Origin: Candidatus Babeliales bacterium
GTDB lineage: Bacteria; Babelota; Babeliae; Babelales; JABDEC01
Direction of reading: 5' to 3'
Assembly (NCBI GenBank): GCA_031292305.1
Contig: JARLHJ010000046.1
Span: 1 to 64,000 of the forward strand
Length of the DNA stretch: 64,000 nt
Shown here: piece after piece, positions 39,816 through 49,042 of the stretch
How the letters are laid out: every line of letters begins with the position of its first letter
Position numbering within the stretch: the first letter of the stretch is position 1
Notes under the pieces: generated by a model
The model's database searches: none
The model's input: the letters and a program-made list of their open reading frames with translations, nothing else
Told to the model about the DNA's origin: nothing
Made by a program: the position numbers and the translations under genes

Positions 39816-40928
39816 TTATTCTTTTTCATTAATACTTATGTTTTTAATATATTTATCAAAAAAACCCACAATATACTCATTAATCAAATTCATTGTTTTA
39901 TAACCATCAGCTGAACCTGCGATTGCAATATAATCTGATATATTTTTATTATTTTTATAAATTGGCAATTCTTTAAGTAATAAAAAATCTGTGAAGCCAA
40001 AATGATTGATATTTGGAATAACAACTGATTTTATTAAATCAGTTTGTTTAAGATGCTTATAAATTTTTTCAAAATTTTTACGGGTTTCTTTTTGTTGTTC
40101 AATATCCACAGAATATTTGCTTGCTACCTCTTCATCAGTCATAGCTTCAAAATGATCAACTGAACCTTGCGCAAGCATAAACAAAAAAGGCTTATTTAAA
40201 TCATTTGCCTTAGTATCACCCCAAATAAATCCATCCAGATTAATCCCTGCTTTAATGCGTTGATCATTTAAACAAAGTTCAAATGCAACAGTACCGCCAA
40301 GGGAATGTCCAAACATACCAATACGATCTAAATCAAAGGATTTATAAAATTGATCATTTTTATCATTATTCATTTTATTTAAACTATCTAAAACAAATTT
40401 TACATCTTCAATCCAGGTTTTTAAATCTTCTTCAGGAAATCTTGTTTGTGTATATTTTTCCGCAACCGGTTTAATTATACGTCCACCAGGAAATGTAACA
40501 GAAGCTGTAAAATACGTATGAGCAATCGATACTACAATATATCCATGACTTGCTACCTCTTCACAAGCTGCGGTATACATTTTAGGCATGCCAGAAAGAT
40601 AACCATGGGAAAAAAGAATTACAGGATATGGAGCATTTTTTGTTAATAAATTAGCATTAACAACTGCATGTGAATAAATTTTATCTATATCATTTAAATC
40701 TTGTTCAGGATATCCCATTTGTTTTAAGGTAGTTTTAGTTTCTTCAATTTCATCTTGCCGATATGGAGCTAAAGAATTCTTATCAACATTAGCGGGATAC
40801 CAGATGAATGCCATTAATTCACGTTGAGCTTCTGGATTATGTGACTCTTTTCTACCTTCATCTATTAGATGACGTTTTGTTATACCTATGCCATAAGAGC
40901 CTTTTAATTGGGGAAATTCAAAAATCAT
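39816..40928 (-). CDS. Platelet-activating-factor acetylhydrolase-like alpha/beta hydrolase, no signal peptide
   Basis: This 370-residue protein resembles the PAF acetylhydrolase isoform II family, phospholipase A2-type enzymes that act on short-chain or oxidised phospholipids. Visible are the family opening PQLKGSYGIGITKRHLIDEGR, the typical IWYPA, the oxyanion-side strand ILFSHGYLSG, the nucleophile elbow GHSLGG, the Asp strand GINLDGFIWGD and the His segment INHFGFTDF. The Ser-Asp-His triad is therefore complete. Unlike the next gene it has no signal peptide or membrane anchor. It is probably a phospholipid or other ester hydrolase; the substrate is unknown. Confidence 0.85.
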   Translation of the reverse strand: MIFEFPQLKGSYGIGITKRHLIDEGRKESHNPEAQRELMAFIWYPANVDKNSLAPYRQDEIEETKTTLKQMGYPEQDLNDIDKIYSHAVVNANLLTKNAPYPVILFSHGYLSGMPKMYTAACEEVASHGYIVVSIAHTYFTASVTFPGGRIIKPVAEKYTQTRFPEEDLKTWIEDVKFVLDSLNKMNNDKNDQFYKSFDLDRIGMFGHSLGGTVAFELCLNDQRIKAGINLDGFIWGDTKANDLNKPFLFMLAQGSVDHFEAMTDEEVASKYSVDIEQQKETRKNFEKIYKHLKQTDLIKSVVIPNINHFGFTDFLLLKELPIYKNNKNISDYIAIAGSADGYKTMNLINEYIVGFFDKYIKNISINEKE

Positions 40929-41036
40929 CTTTTATCCTTAAGCGTAATAATGCAGAATGTTATGATTATTATTGATAAAATAATTAAAATTTTTATGTAT
41001 TTTTTTAACATTATAATCTTTTATGATTTAAAATTT

Positions 41037-42119
41037 CTACCATTTTTGAATTTCAACTTCATGATATTTTGATTTGTGCTCATCTAACAATTCTACTTTT
41101 TCACTTTTTAAATATCTATCAAAAAATGCACAAACATAAGCATTCATAATTTCATGCGCACGATACCCATGAATATTGCCAACACCTGAAGCACTTGATG
41201 GGAATAAGTTTTTAGTTTTAAATTTTTGCCAAGGCGAAGCATATTGAGTAATTGCAAAATTAGTAAATGACATATGCCCCGCACCATTGATTTTAATTTT
41301 ATGCACGTCCTTGCCAATTGCATTAGCAAGAGTATTAAAAGCTGGCATAAAATCTTTAAGACCTTCTTGAAAGATTTCTTTTGTTCCAGCATATTTAATC
41401 ATATCTTTATCAGGGAGTGAACGCATCCATTTTTCATATTCTCCAACCATGTACATTATAGGTTTTTGAAATGGAACTGTCGCATTCTTACCAATGCAAG
41501 GTCCATCAATAATTATAGTCGCCTTGCATCGAATATCTCGTCTACAAACTTCAACAGCTATGCTGCCACCAAATGAATGCCCAACATAACCTATCTTTTG
41601 CAAATCAAGTTTGCCAAAAAACTTATTGTTACTTGTTGGTACATTAAGAACCTCAAGATAATCTAATACACTTTGTGCTTCAGCAACTCGATACTCTAAT
41701 TTTAAATTAGTTAATTCACGTTTTTCTTTATATTCAATATTTTTAATATTTTTGGTTTTATAAAAATCTTCTTTTATTTTACCCATTGCTTCATTATTAT
41801 GCCCAATGCCAACAACAATATAGCCCTTACTTGCAAGCTCTTCACATAATGATCTGTTATCAACAAGTGATCCGCCTGAACCAAAGGAATACAGAATTAC
41901 AGGGTAAGTATTTCGTAATGTTTCTGGATACCACAATTGTATTTTAAGCTCATCTAGCATTGAATTATTTTTAACTTCATGAATTTCTGATCTAACGCAA
42001 AATTGTCCTGTAGGCTTAGGAAATTGAAATGGAAAAAAATAGGCAGTTATTATAATATAAACACACAACAGCAATATAATTACCAATGCACCAAGTATAA
42101 TCTTAGAAAATAGAGTCAT
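41037..42119 (-). CDS. Membrane-anchored or exported PAF-acetylhydrolase-like alpha/beta hydrolase
   Basis: This 360-residue paralog of the preceding hydrolase has an N-terminal membrane segment (about residues 8-30, IILGALVIILLLCVYIIITA). The catalytic fold shows QLWYPETLRNTYPVILYSFGSGG, nucleophile elbow GHSFGG, Asp strand IIIDGPC and His segment GAGHMSFTNF. The triad is complete. It is in the same orientation as the other copy with a 108-base gap. It is likely anchored with its active site outside the cytoplasm, which would suit action on host or envelope lipids. Confidence 0.84.
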   Translation of the reverse strand: MTLFSKIILGALVIILLLCVYIIITAYFFPFQFPKPTGQFCVRSEIHEVKNNSMLDELKIQLWYPETLRNTYPVILYSFGSGGSLVDNRSLCEELASKGYIVVGIGHNNEAMGKIKEDFYKTKNIKNIEYKEKRELTNLKLEYRVAEAQSVLDYLEVLNVPTSNNKFFGKLDLQKIGYVGHSFGGSIAVEVCRRDIRCKATIIIDGPCIGKNATVPFQKPIMYMVGEYEKWMRSLPDKDMIKYAGTKEIFQEGLKDFMPAFNTLANAIGKDVHKIKINGAGHMSFTNFAITQYASPWQKFKTKNLFPSSASGVGNIHGYRAHEIMNAYVCAFFDRYLKSEKVELLDEHKSKYHEVEIQKW

Positions 42120-42258
42120 AATTTTATAACAACTTTCTATATTTTTTTATTTACTTTGATATGACTCAATTAGTAAAATCACAATAAACTTTAAAAAAAA
42201 TAATAAGTTATTTAAGTTTATAATATAAAGTTTAGCAAAATAATTAGGAATTAAATAT

Positions 42259-42384
42259 ATGAAAAAACTCATAATGATAGCTTTGAGCTTCTTGCTTTTA
42301 TCTAGTGTTGGTTTGTTTTTTCATTATCATGCACATATTAATACAGCAGAAGCATGTAATACGCAACAAAAGAATCAGAAGTAG
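42259..42384 (+). pseudogene. Detached signal-peptide fragment of the beta-lactamase-like gene
   Basis: The ATG at 42259, with AGGAATTAAAT before it, opens a clear signal peptide (MKKLIMIALSFLLLSSVGLF) and runs to TAG at 42382. The serine hydrolase domain follows in another frame. In that frame a stop at 42357 separates it from any start, and the sequence ATKESEVENGLRHAI continues into the enzyme. A one-base shift between about 42340 and 42365 would join the two. Confidence 0.65.
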
Positions 42385-42392
42385 AAAATGGC

Positions 42393-43478
42393 TTGCGTCA
42401 TGCAATAACTATTGCTGATGAAAAAAATGAAAAGATGAATATTGCCCAAAGAATGGAATTTTACAAAACTTCAGCAGTCAGCATTGCAATTATTAATGAT
42501 GGAAAATTGGCATGGGCAAAAGGCTATGGTTCTATTTCTTTTGATTCTCAAGACAAAAAAGTTGATACACGTACACTTTTTCAAGCCGGTTCTATTAGCA
42601 AATCAATTACAGCAATGGGTGCTTTATTATTGGTTCAACAAGGAAAGTTATCGCTTGATAAAGATGTGAATAATTATTTAAAATCTTGGAAGGTTCCGGA
42701 AAATGAATTTACCAAAATAGAAAAAGTAACATTACGGCGTTTACTTTCCCATTCTGCTGGAACTAGTGTGTCAGGTTTTCCCGGTTACCCAGTCCCTGAC
42801 TACATTCCCACAACAGTAGAAATCTTAAAAGGTGAAAAGCCTAGTGCCAATACGGATCCTGTACAAGTTATTCAAATACCTGGAAAAAATTTTTCTTATT
42901 CAGGTGGTGGAACAACCATAGTGCAACTTCTTATCGAAGATGTAACGGGAGAAAAATTTGACACCTGGATGCACAAAAATATTCTGGTTCCATTTGGCAT
43001 GACATCAAGTACCTTTAATCAAATATTAAGTAAAGAATATAGCGAACGTGCGGCATGGGGACATAATGAAACCGGTAAGCAAGTATGTGGAAAATGGCAT
43101 ATTCACCCTGAGATGGCTCCTGCAGGTTTATGGACAACGCCAACTGATTTGGCACAATTTTTGATAACCATATTAAATATTTTACATGGCAAACAAAATG
43201 GCTTAATCAATCAGGAACTTGTTAAAGAAGCTATTAAACAACAAATTGTCTTAGATAATGAAACTAATAAAGTTGGACTTGGTTTTTTCTTAAGTGGATC
43301 AGAACAAAACATATCTTTTGGGCATGGTGGATGCAATGAAGGCTTTCTGTCAAATATGAAAGTATATCCTGAAATTGGAAAAGGCTGGGTTATTATGACT
43401 AACAATCATAACGCAGGAGAATTAATTAATGAAATTGAATTTAGCATTGCAGATACATATAAAATTCCTGGATTTTAA
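42393..43478 (+). CDS. Class C beta-lactamase-family serine hydrolase, 5' end frameshifted
   Basis: This is a catalytic domain of about 360 residues of the beta-lactamase/esterase class C fold. It has the SxxK motif SISK near residue 67, a Tyr motif YSGGG near 170, and GHGGCNEGF in place of the third motif. Such proteins can be D-aminopeptidases, esterases or beta-lactamases, and the activity cannot be told from sequence. The annotated start is a TTG with no ribosome-binding site; the real start and signal peptide lie upstream at 42259 in another frame. If the frameshift is real, the enzyme would be unexported or not made. Confidence 0.78.
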   Translation: MRHAITIADEKNEKMNIAQRMEFYKTSAVSIAIINDGKLAWAKGYGSISFDSQDKKVDTRTLFQAGSISKSITAMGALLLVQQGKLSLDKDVNNYLKSWKVPENEFTKIEKVTLRRLLSHSAGTSVSGFPGYPVPDYIPTTVEILKGEKPSANTDPVQVIQIPGKNFSYSGGGTTIVQLLIEDVTGEKFDTWMHKNILVPFGMTSSTFNQILSKEYSERAAWGHNETGKQVCGKWHIHPEMAPAGLWTTPTDLAQFLITILNILHGKQNGLINQELVKEAIKQQIVLDNETNKVGLGFFLSGSEQNISFGHGGCNEGFLSNMKVYPEIGKGWVIMTNNHNAGELINEIEFSIADTYKIPGF

Positions 43479-43513
43479 CCTATCGCAAAAAATAACATAA
43501 TTTACTCTTTTTA

Positions 43514-44266
43514 TTACGCAGCTTTAGTTTGCATAGCTTCACATAATACATTATCTAATTTTATATTTGCATCCAATATTTCTTTAAATGTCATATGTTT
43601 GTTCTCAATAAGATAACGCACAGCAAGCCAATATTTGAAATATTCAACATGCGGTACATATTTTTCTTCTAACAAAGTTTGGTTATTTAATATTTGCATA
43701 CCTTCATCTAATTTCATTGACGGTCCATCGGAAATATATTCAGAATAGCCTTCTTCTTTCCACAATAAACCAAATCGAGACAAACTATTGTTATCAAAAT
43801 ATGCCATTTTACTTTTAAAAAAATATTTGTTTTCTACCAGCACGTGTACAAGCTCATGTGCAATAGCTGTTGATAATGGTCGTATGTGACCAAGATGAGT
43901 ATATGTGGTATTAGTTGCAATATAAGATTTATAAAGAAACACATTGTTGATAATTGGAATTGCCCAGCCGGTACCTTTATCGGGAAATTGAAATGGCAAA
44001 CTATTATATTTATTTTCATCACTACGAAGAAAAATTTTAAATTTTAATTCAGGACTATAACATTCTGATTTTATTATTAACTGATCGACAGTATCTAAAA
44101 TTGCATAGATTTGATTTGGAATTTTCTTGTCATAATAAACCTGAAAATTCTTGTATTCAATTTTGTCATTAAAATAATACGATTGTGGATAACAAATTAT
44201 CAGAACAATGGCGCATGCCAAAAAGATCAATAAAGCAATTAAATTTTTTTTATACTTATTAAACAT
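43514..44266 (-). CDS. Membrane-anchored putative zinc metallopeptidase (HExxH)
   Basis: The 250-residue protein starts at the ATG at 44266, which overlaps the stop of the gene upstream, so translation is probably coupled. An N-terminal membrane segment (LIALLIFLACAIVLIICY) is followed by an extracytoplasmic domain with AIAHELVHVLVE near residue 135. About 40 residues later, GLLWKEEGYSEYI has the W..EG..EY layout that supplies the third Glu ligand in gluzincin peptidases. A metal-dependent peptidase is likely; I cannot name the family. It forms a three-gene unit with two small membrane proteins upstream. Confidence 0.68.
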   Translation of the reverse strand: MFNKYKKNLIALLIFLACAIVLIICYPQSYYFNDKIEYKNFQVYYDKKIPNQIYAILDTVDQLIIKSECYSPELKFKIFLRSDENKYNSLPFQFPDKGTGWAIPIINNVFLYKSYIATNTTYTHLGHIRPLSTAIAHELVHVLVENKYFFKSKMAYFDNNSLSRFGLLWKEEGYSEYISDGPSMKLDEGMQILNNQTLLEEKYVPHVEYFKYWLAVRYLIENKHMTFKEILDANIKLDNVLCEAMQTKAA

Positions 44267-44489
44267 ATAGCCCGAAATATCTTGATACAAAATAAGCAAT
44301 TATAAAAATCAGTATACTTATGCCCAATGAACCAAAAGCGACAATTAAACCCTTTTTGATACTTGGTTTCATGTGAACTAATTTCATTTGAATAAGCTCA
44401 CCAATTATCATAGTTAAAAAGAATGAACTAAAATATAAATAAATTTTGTTGGATAATAAAAAATCTAAAATTGTTCTAAAAAATTCCAT
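44259..44489 (-). CDS. Small two-helix membrane protein
   Basis: This 76-residue protein has two predicted membrane helices (about residues 17-35 and 48-70) joined by a short Lys/His/Met loop (QMKLVHMKPSIKKG). No family is recognised. It lies 4 bases downstream of another small membrane protein and its stop overlaps the start of the HExxH peptidase, so the three genes form a tight operon. It may act as a partner or regulator of the peptidase, by location only. Confidence 0.62.
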   Translation of the reverse strand: MEFFRTILDFLLSNKIYLYFSSFFLTMIIGELIQMKLVHMKPSIKKGLIVAFGSLGISILIFIIAYFVSRYFGLYV

Positions 44490-44493
44490 ATAT

Positions 44494-44745
44494 TTAAGTC
44501 CTATTTCTAATATCTCTTGTGCCTATTTTATATTTTAATAACATAATAGAATACACAACAAATACATTTAAAAAAAATACATAAAATGGAAATTCAAACT
44601 TTGGAAAATATATTTTAAAAATCACGCCAATCGCCACAGCGCATATATTACAGATTATAAAATATAAAGAACCTGCCAATAAACATTCTTTAATATCTTT
44701 TGGAATAAAGCTAGGCTTTGATAATCTCTTAACAAAATCATTCAT
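44494..44745 (-). CDS. Small two-helix membrane protein, first gene of the peptidase operon
   Basis: This 83-residue protein has a short basic cytoplasmic head (MNDFVKRLSKPSFIPKDIKE), then two membrane helices (about 22-45 and 50-70) and a charged tail (KYKIGTRDIRNRT). No family is recognised. The ribosome-binding site is AGAGGTTAAAATC before ATG. It probably starts the three-gene transcript that ends with the HExxH peptidase at 43514. Confidence 0.62.
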   Translation of the reverse strand: MNDFVKRLSKPSFIPKDIKECLLAGSLYFIICNICAVAIGVIFKIYFPKFEFPFYVFFLNVFVVYSIMLLKYKIGTRDIRNRT

Positions 44746-44875
44746 TGATTTTAACCTCTTATAAAGAATAACAATTATTAATAATGTTAACTTATTTTAA
44801 ATTATTTGCACCATTCGGGATTTCGAAAAAGCGGCTTGAATAAAGTGCTTTTTACCTAAATATGATTTAAAAAAG

Positions 44876-44912
44876 AAAAAGCCCTTGATAAGATTTACCA
44901 AGAGCTTTTTAG
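44876..44912 (-). terminator. Terminator after the endonuclease/phosphatase-like pseudogene
   Basis: The stem AAAAAGCCCTTG/CAAGAGCTTTTT has one mismatch. On the minus strand it is followed by TTTTTCTTTTTT. It lies about 25 bases beyond 44936. Confidence 0.78.
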
Positions 44913-44935
44913 GTTATTTATATAGTCAAAATAAT

Positions 44936-45755
44936 TTATAACTTAGAGACAGACTTATTATATATTTTTGCTTTAACAATAAGAGCCTGATGATCAGAAG
45001 GATAATCCCTAGTGGTAAATTCTTCAGGTTCTTCATTCTGCATTGTTTTAGAGTATATTATAGCTTCACCAACCTTGGTAATATCTTTTGATCCCCAAAT
45101 ATAATTTAATTCGCCCATATTTTCTTCTAAAGGTAATTTAGCCTTAAATAGATCCTGATCATCACCATGGAAAGTTCCTGATGCTTTTTTACCACCCAAG
45201 CTATAAATATCTTTACTTAATTTTACCATTTCAGATTCAAGTATAGCTACTTGCTGTCTACCATCTTTATCCATAAATGTGTTAAAATCACCTAAAGCTA
45301 CATAAGGTTCGCCTTTAGTTACACGTTTGATAATTTCAAGAAGTTGCGCAGCTGATTTTGTTTTTAAATTCTCTTCTAATCAAAATGAACATTAAATACC
45401 CAAAGACCAGGTAAGTTTTTTACAATCTTACCCTTATACACAGGTAAAAACCTTACACATAATATCATTGAACCAAAAGCTGCTTTTTATTTTCTGTCCA
45501 GGTATCAGAAACTTCTTCCGGTGTATCTGACAACCATAATGGAAAACTTGTTACAGGAAAAAAATGTTCCGGTTTATATAATACTGCTTGGCCAAAAGGT
45601 AACAATGAGGCTTTTGTAAAATTAATGGATAGCGAAGAATTGAAGATTTTTTTAATAGACAATTCTGAAATTATTAAAGAAATTACTAAAAAACTTGATA
45701 AAGAGAATGACGATTTGATTCTTTTTTTGAGCACTTCTTTATTATTTATGAGCAT
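44936..45755 (-). pseudogene. Broken endonuclease/exonuclease/phosphatase-family (DNase I-like) protein
   Basis: Three frames on the minus strand together spell the C-terminal half of an EEP-family metal-dependent hydrolase. Frame one has LPFGQAVLYKPEHF and PLWLSDTPEEVSDTW, ending in a stop near 45465. Frame two has AAFGSMILCVRFLPVYKG and PGLWVFNVHFD, ending in TAG near 45380. Frame three runs EENLKTKSAAQLLEII, VALGDFNTFMDKDG and DYPSDHQALIVKA to 44936. The catalytic motifs GDFN and SDH are present. At least two frameshifts, one at an A-run, break the gene. The N-terminal half is not found, and the part above about 45640 may not belong to it. Confidence 0.8.
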
Positions 45756-45811
45756 ACTTGTGTTTATGCATAATAGTTAAACCAGGCCGCTCTCAAGAAA
45801 ATAAGAACTAT

Positions 45812-46123
45812 CTAAGGTTTTGCAAAATTATATACACTAAGAATTGTGGCACAATGTGCAATTACATCAGTTACACTATCAACATCTTCATGCTCACGGT
45901 CAAGCTTGTGTTTAGTTGGTGGCCCACCATTACGCAATGCTATTGCTAAGATTACTAAACCGCTAGCAATGCCATTTTTTATATCTATACCTTTTTTTGC
46001 AAGAGAAAATCCAACTGCAGTAACTGCAATTATTTCTTGAGGACAAATCATGATAGAGTAAATTTTAGAATGTACATTATTAGAATAAAAAAGCAGAAAC
46101 AAAATAAAAATAAAATATTTCAT
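45812..46123 (-). CDS. Small secreted or membrane protein of unknown function
   Basis: This 103-residue protein has a signal peptide (MKYFIFILFLLFYSNNVHS) and GGAG before ATG. The middle part has two short hydrophobic Gly/Ala-rich stretches (EIIAVTAVGFSLAKKG, GIASGLVILAIALRNGG), which could be membrane hairpins. A charged segment (HKLDREHEDVDSVTD) and a Cys/His pair near the end (IAHCATIL) follow. No family is recognised. It lies about 30 bases downstream of polA in the same orientation and may be read from the same transcript. Confidence 0.62.
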   Translation of the reverse strand: MKYFIFILFLLFYSNNVHSKIYSIMICPQEIIAVTAVGFSLAKKGIDIKNGIASGLVILAIALRNGGPPTKHKLDREHEDVDSVTDVIAHCATILSVYNFAKP

Positions 46124-46152
46124 TATTTATCTCCAATTATTGCAAAAGCTAA

Positions 46153-48981
46153 CTATTTGCTAACTTCTTGCCAATCATTACCAAATCGTGTAGTAACAGT
46201 AAGTGGAACGTTCCAATTAACAACAGATTCTAATACTTTTTTAACTAATTGTTCGGTTTGAACTTCTTGTCCCTTAGGAACCATTATTAAAAGTTCATCA
46301 TGAATTTGCAATAACATTTTAGCACCAAGATCATGACTCTTAAATTCACGATCAAGGTTAATCATGCCGACTTTCATAATATCAGCAGCAGTACCTTGAG
46401 CAGGCATATTAATAGCAATACGTCTTGCAGCATCAAATAATGTTTTATTGCGTTCATAGATACCCGGAACAAATCGTATTCTATCAAAAACAGTTTTGAC
46501 ATATCCCTTTTCTTTTGCGAATTCTTCAGTGTGCTTCATCCATGCTAATACTTCAGGATACTGTTCAAAATATTTATCGATATAAATTTTTGCAGCATTC
46601 ATAGAAATTTTTAAATCTTTAGACAACCCAAATGGGGTAACACCGTATAGCACACTAAAGTTAATACGTTTACCAACTTGGCGTTGTTCGCTTGTAACTT
46701 GTTCTTTTGTTACACCAAATATATATGCACTAGTTGTTGTATGCACATCTTCATTATTCAAAAAAGAATTAATTAAATTTTTGTCTTGAGATAAATAAGC
46801 TAAAATGCGCAACTCAATTTGCGAATAATCGGCAGATAAAAAGACATAGCCTTCATCGGGCTTAAATGCAGAACGTATAGAAAAAGCTTCATCACCTGTA
46901 GGGATATTTTGCAAATTTGGATAATAACTAGACAACCTACCGGTTGAAGTCATTACCTGAGTAAATGTTGTATGCACTTTGCCAGTTTTTTTATTTATAT
47001 ACGTTGGCAATGCATCTACATACGTACTTTTTAATTTATAAAGTTCACGATATTTTAAAATTAAATTTGGTATTGGATGCAAATCAGCAAGCTCTTGCAA
47101 TACACTATGATCTGTTGAGTATGATTTACCTTTGCCAGTTTTTGCTTTAGTTGGCAAATTTAATTTTGTAAATAATAGTTCTTCTATTTGTTTTGGAGAA
47201 TTTAAATTAATTGGAATTTCTGAATTCACAAATGTTTGAATTGCTAAATCAATCTTTGCAATATTTGAGGTCAACCTTTTATCAATTTCACTTAAAATAT
47301 TAACATCTACAAATATACCCTGTTTTTCCATTTCAAATAAAATTTCTAGAACAGGCATTTCAATTTCTTTATAAACTTTTTCTAATTTTAATTCTGCAAT
47401 ACGTTTGTCTAAAATTTCTTTAATTACAAAAGTTTGGTGTGAATCAGCTGCTGCATAATCTGTTGCAGTTTCTAAATCTACAAAAGAAAAATCTTTAAGT
47501 TTTTTATTTTTAACAACATCTTCAAATGTTAACATTGTTTCATTTAAATAATGCTGCGACAAAGATTTGAGCCCTACACGTTGCCAATCTTCAACAATTA
47601 AACCTGCTTCTATCATTGTATCATCTGATATGCCATTTAAGTTTATACCATTGTGATAGAATGCAAATTTATCAAATTTCGCATTATGTAAAATTTTCTT
47701 ATATTGTGGATCTTCTAATATTGGTTTTATGGCTGCAAACACAGTTTCAGGTGATAGCTGCCCTGATTCTTGCACGTTTTCTAATGTCTTTTGATCTTGA
47801 TTTAGATCTGGCAATGGCTTTGAAAATAATGACGTTTGTACTTCTACTTGTTCCTTTTGCTCAATAGTTTTGTTTGCAACATTCTTGTGACCAAACGGCA
47901 CATAAAACGCAAGTCCAGCTTGGGCACAGAATGACATACCAATAAGCTTACTTGTTGAAGTGTCTAGGCCATCTAATTCTGTATCAACTGCAAATACTTT
48001 TTTTTCTTTTAAATGTTTAACAAGATCATCTAAATCAGTCTTTGTAGTTACACATTTAAATTTATAACCTTTTGTTTTTGCAAAAAATTCTGTGGGCGCT
48101 TCAGGTTGTTTTTCATTATTTTCTTGCATATCAGTGATCAGTGATTTTAATTCATATTCTACAAATAATGGCTTTGCATTTTTCCAATTATTTGGATCAA
48201 ACTTTAAACTTTTGGCATCTATATTATTTGGATGATAAATTGCACAAAAAAGCTGATAACTTAAAAATGCATTAGCTTCATTGGCTTTTAATAATTGCTT
48301 AGTACGATCTTTTTTTAATTTTTCTATATTTTTATATAAATCTTCTATGCTATCAAAATTTTGAACAAGTTCTAAGGCAGTTGTTTTACCAACACCTTTA
48401 ACACCTGGAATATTATCTGATGCATCACCCAGTAGCGCAAAATAAAATGGTAATTTATCTACGCTAAAACCTAATATTTGGCTATATTCATTCTCGTCTA
48501 CTAATAAATCTTTAAATGGATCAAAAACATACACATTATCATCTAATATTTGGTACAAATCTTTATCTGAAGCTATTACTACAACTTCATAATCTTTTTT
48601 AAAATCTTGGGTTAAAGAGAAAATTATATCATCAGCTTCGACACCTGGGACCGCAATCATTGGCAAACCAATTAATTCACCAAATTTTAATATTGTATCT
48701 TTTTGTTCAAATAAATCTGTCGGCGGTGCTTGTCTTCCTGCTTTATATTCAGGATAAATTTCTTTACGTTTTGTTGGGCCTTTGCTATCCCAAACTATTG
48801 CAAATAAATGTGGATCAAAATTATTTATAAGTTTTTTTATCATTCTGCAGAAATTATAGACCGCTTGAATAGGCACACCTTTTGATGTGTGCAATGGCTT
48901 CATACCATAATATGCTCTGTATAAAAATGTAGAGCCGTCAACCAGAAATATTGTTTTATTTTTATCAAATTCTTTTTTCAT
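46153..48981 (-). CDS. polA: DNA polymerase I
   Basis: This 942-residue enzyme fills gaps, removes RNA primers and serves in repair. All three domains are present. The 5' nuclease (residues 1-290) shows VDGSTFLYRAYYG, VEADDIIFSLT and GDASDNIPGVKGVGKTTA. The 3'-5' exonuclease (about 310-540) has AVDTELDGLD, HNAKFDKFAF and YAAADSHQT, so proofreading residues are kept. The polymerase domain has TGRLSSYYPNLQNIPTG, SADYSQIELRILAYLSQD, RQVGKRINFSVLYG and LQIHDELL. The length is typical. It starts at ATG in the family's usual context. Confidence 0.96.
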   Translation of the reverse strand: MKKEFDKNKTIFLVDGSTFLYRAYYGMKPLHTSKGVPIQAVYNFCRMIKKLINNFDPHLFAIVWDSKGPTKRKEIYPEYKAGRQAPPTDLFEQKDTILKFGELIGLPMIAVPGVEADDIIFSLTQDFKKDYEVVVIASDKDLYQILDDNVYVFDPFKDLLVDENEYSQILGFSVDKLPFYFALLGDASDNIPGVKGVGKTTALELVQNFDSIEDLYKNIEKLKKDRTKQLLKANEANAFLSYQLFCAIYHPNNIDAKSLKFDPNNWKNAKPLFVEYELKSLITDMQENNEKQPEAPTEFFAKTKGYKFKCVTTKTDLDDLVKHLKEKKVFAVDTELDGLDTSTSKLIGMSFCAQAGLAFYVPFGHKNVANKTIEQKEQVEVQTSLFSKPLPDLNQDQKTLENVQESGQLSPETVFAAIKPILEDPQYKKILHNAKFDKFAFYHNGINLNGISDDTMIEAGLIVEDWQRVGLKSLSQHYLNETMLTFEDVVKNKKLKDFSFVDLETATDYAAADSHQTFVIKEILDKRIAELKLEKVYKEIEMPVLEILFEMEKQGIFVDVNILSEIDKRLTSNIAKIDLAIQTFVNSEIPINLNSPKQIEELLFTKLNLPTKAKTGKGKSYSTDHSVLQELADLHPIPNLILKYRELYKLKSTYVDALPTYINKKTGKVHTTFTQVMTSTGRLSSYYPNLQNIPTGDEAFSIRSAFKPDEGYVFLSADYSQIELRILAYLSQDKNLINSFLNNEDVHTTTSAYIFGVTKEQVTSEQRQVGKRINFSVLYGVTPFGLSKDLKISMNAAKIYIDKYFEQYPEVLAWMKHTEEFAKEKGYVKTVFDRIRFVPGIYERNKTLFDAARRIAINMPAQGTAADIMKVGMINLDREFKSHDLGAKMLLQIHDELLIMVPKGQEVQTEQLVKKVLESVVNWNVPLTVTTRFGNDWQEVSK

Positions 48982-49042
48982 ATCTATAGCATATAACCTA
49001 TGCTATTTTTAGTCAAAACAAGACAAACATTAGATATATGTT

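Noticed and set aside
45625-45780. Possible + strand gene encoding MDSEELKIFLIDNSEIIKEI and a C-terminal membrane helix
   Set aside because: Its composition looks gene-like, but there is no ribosome-binding site and it overlaps the minus-strand EEP-type fragment. I leave it unannotated; it hints that the upper limit of that pseudogene is uncertain.
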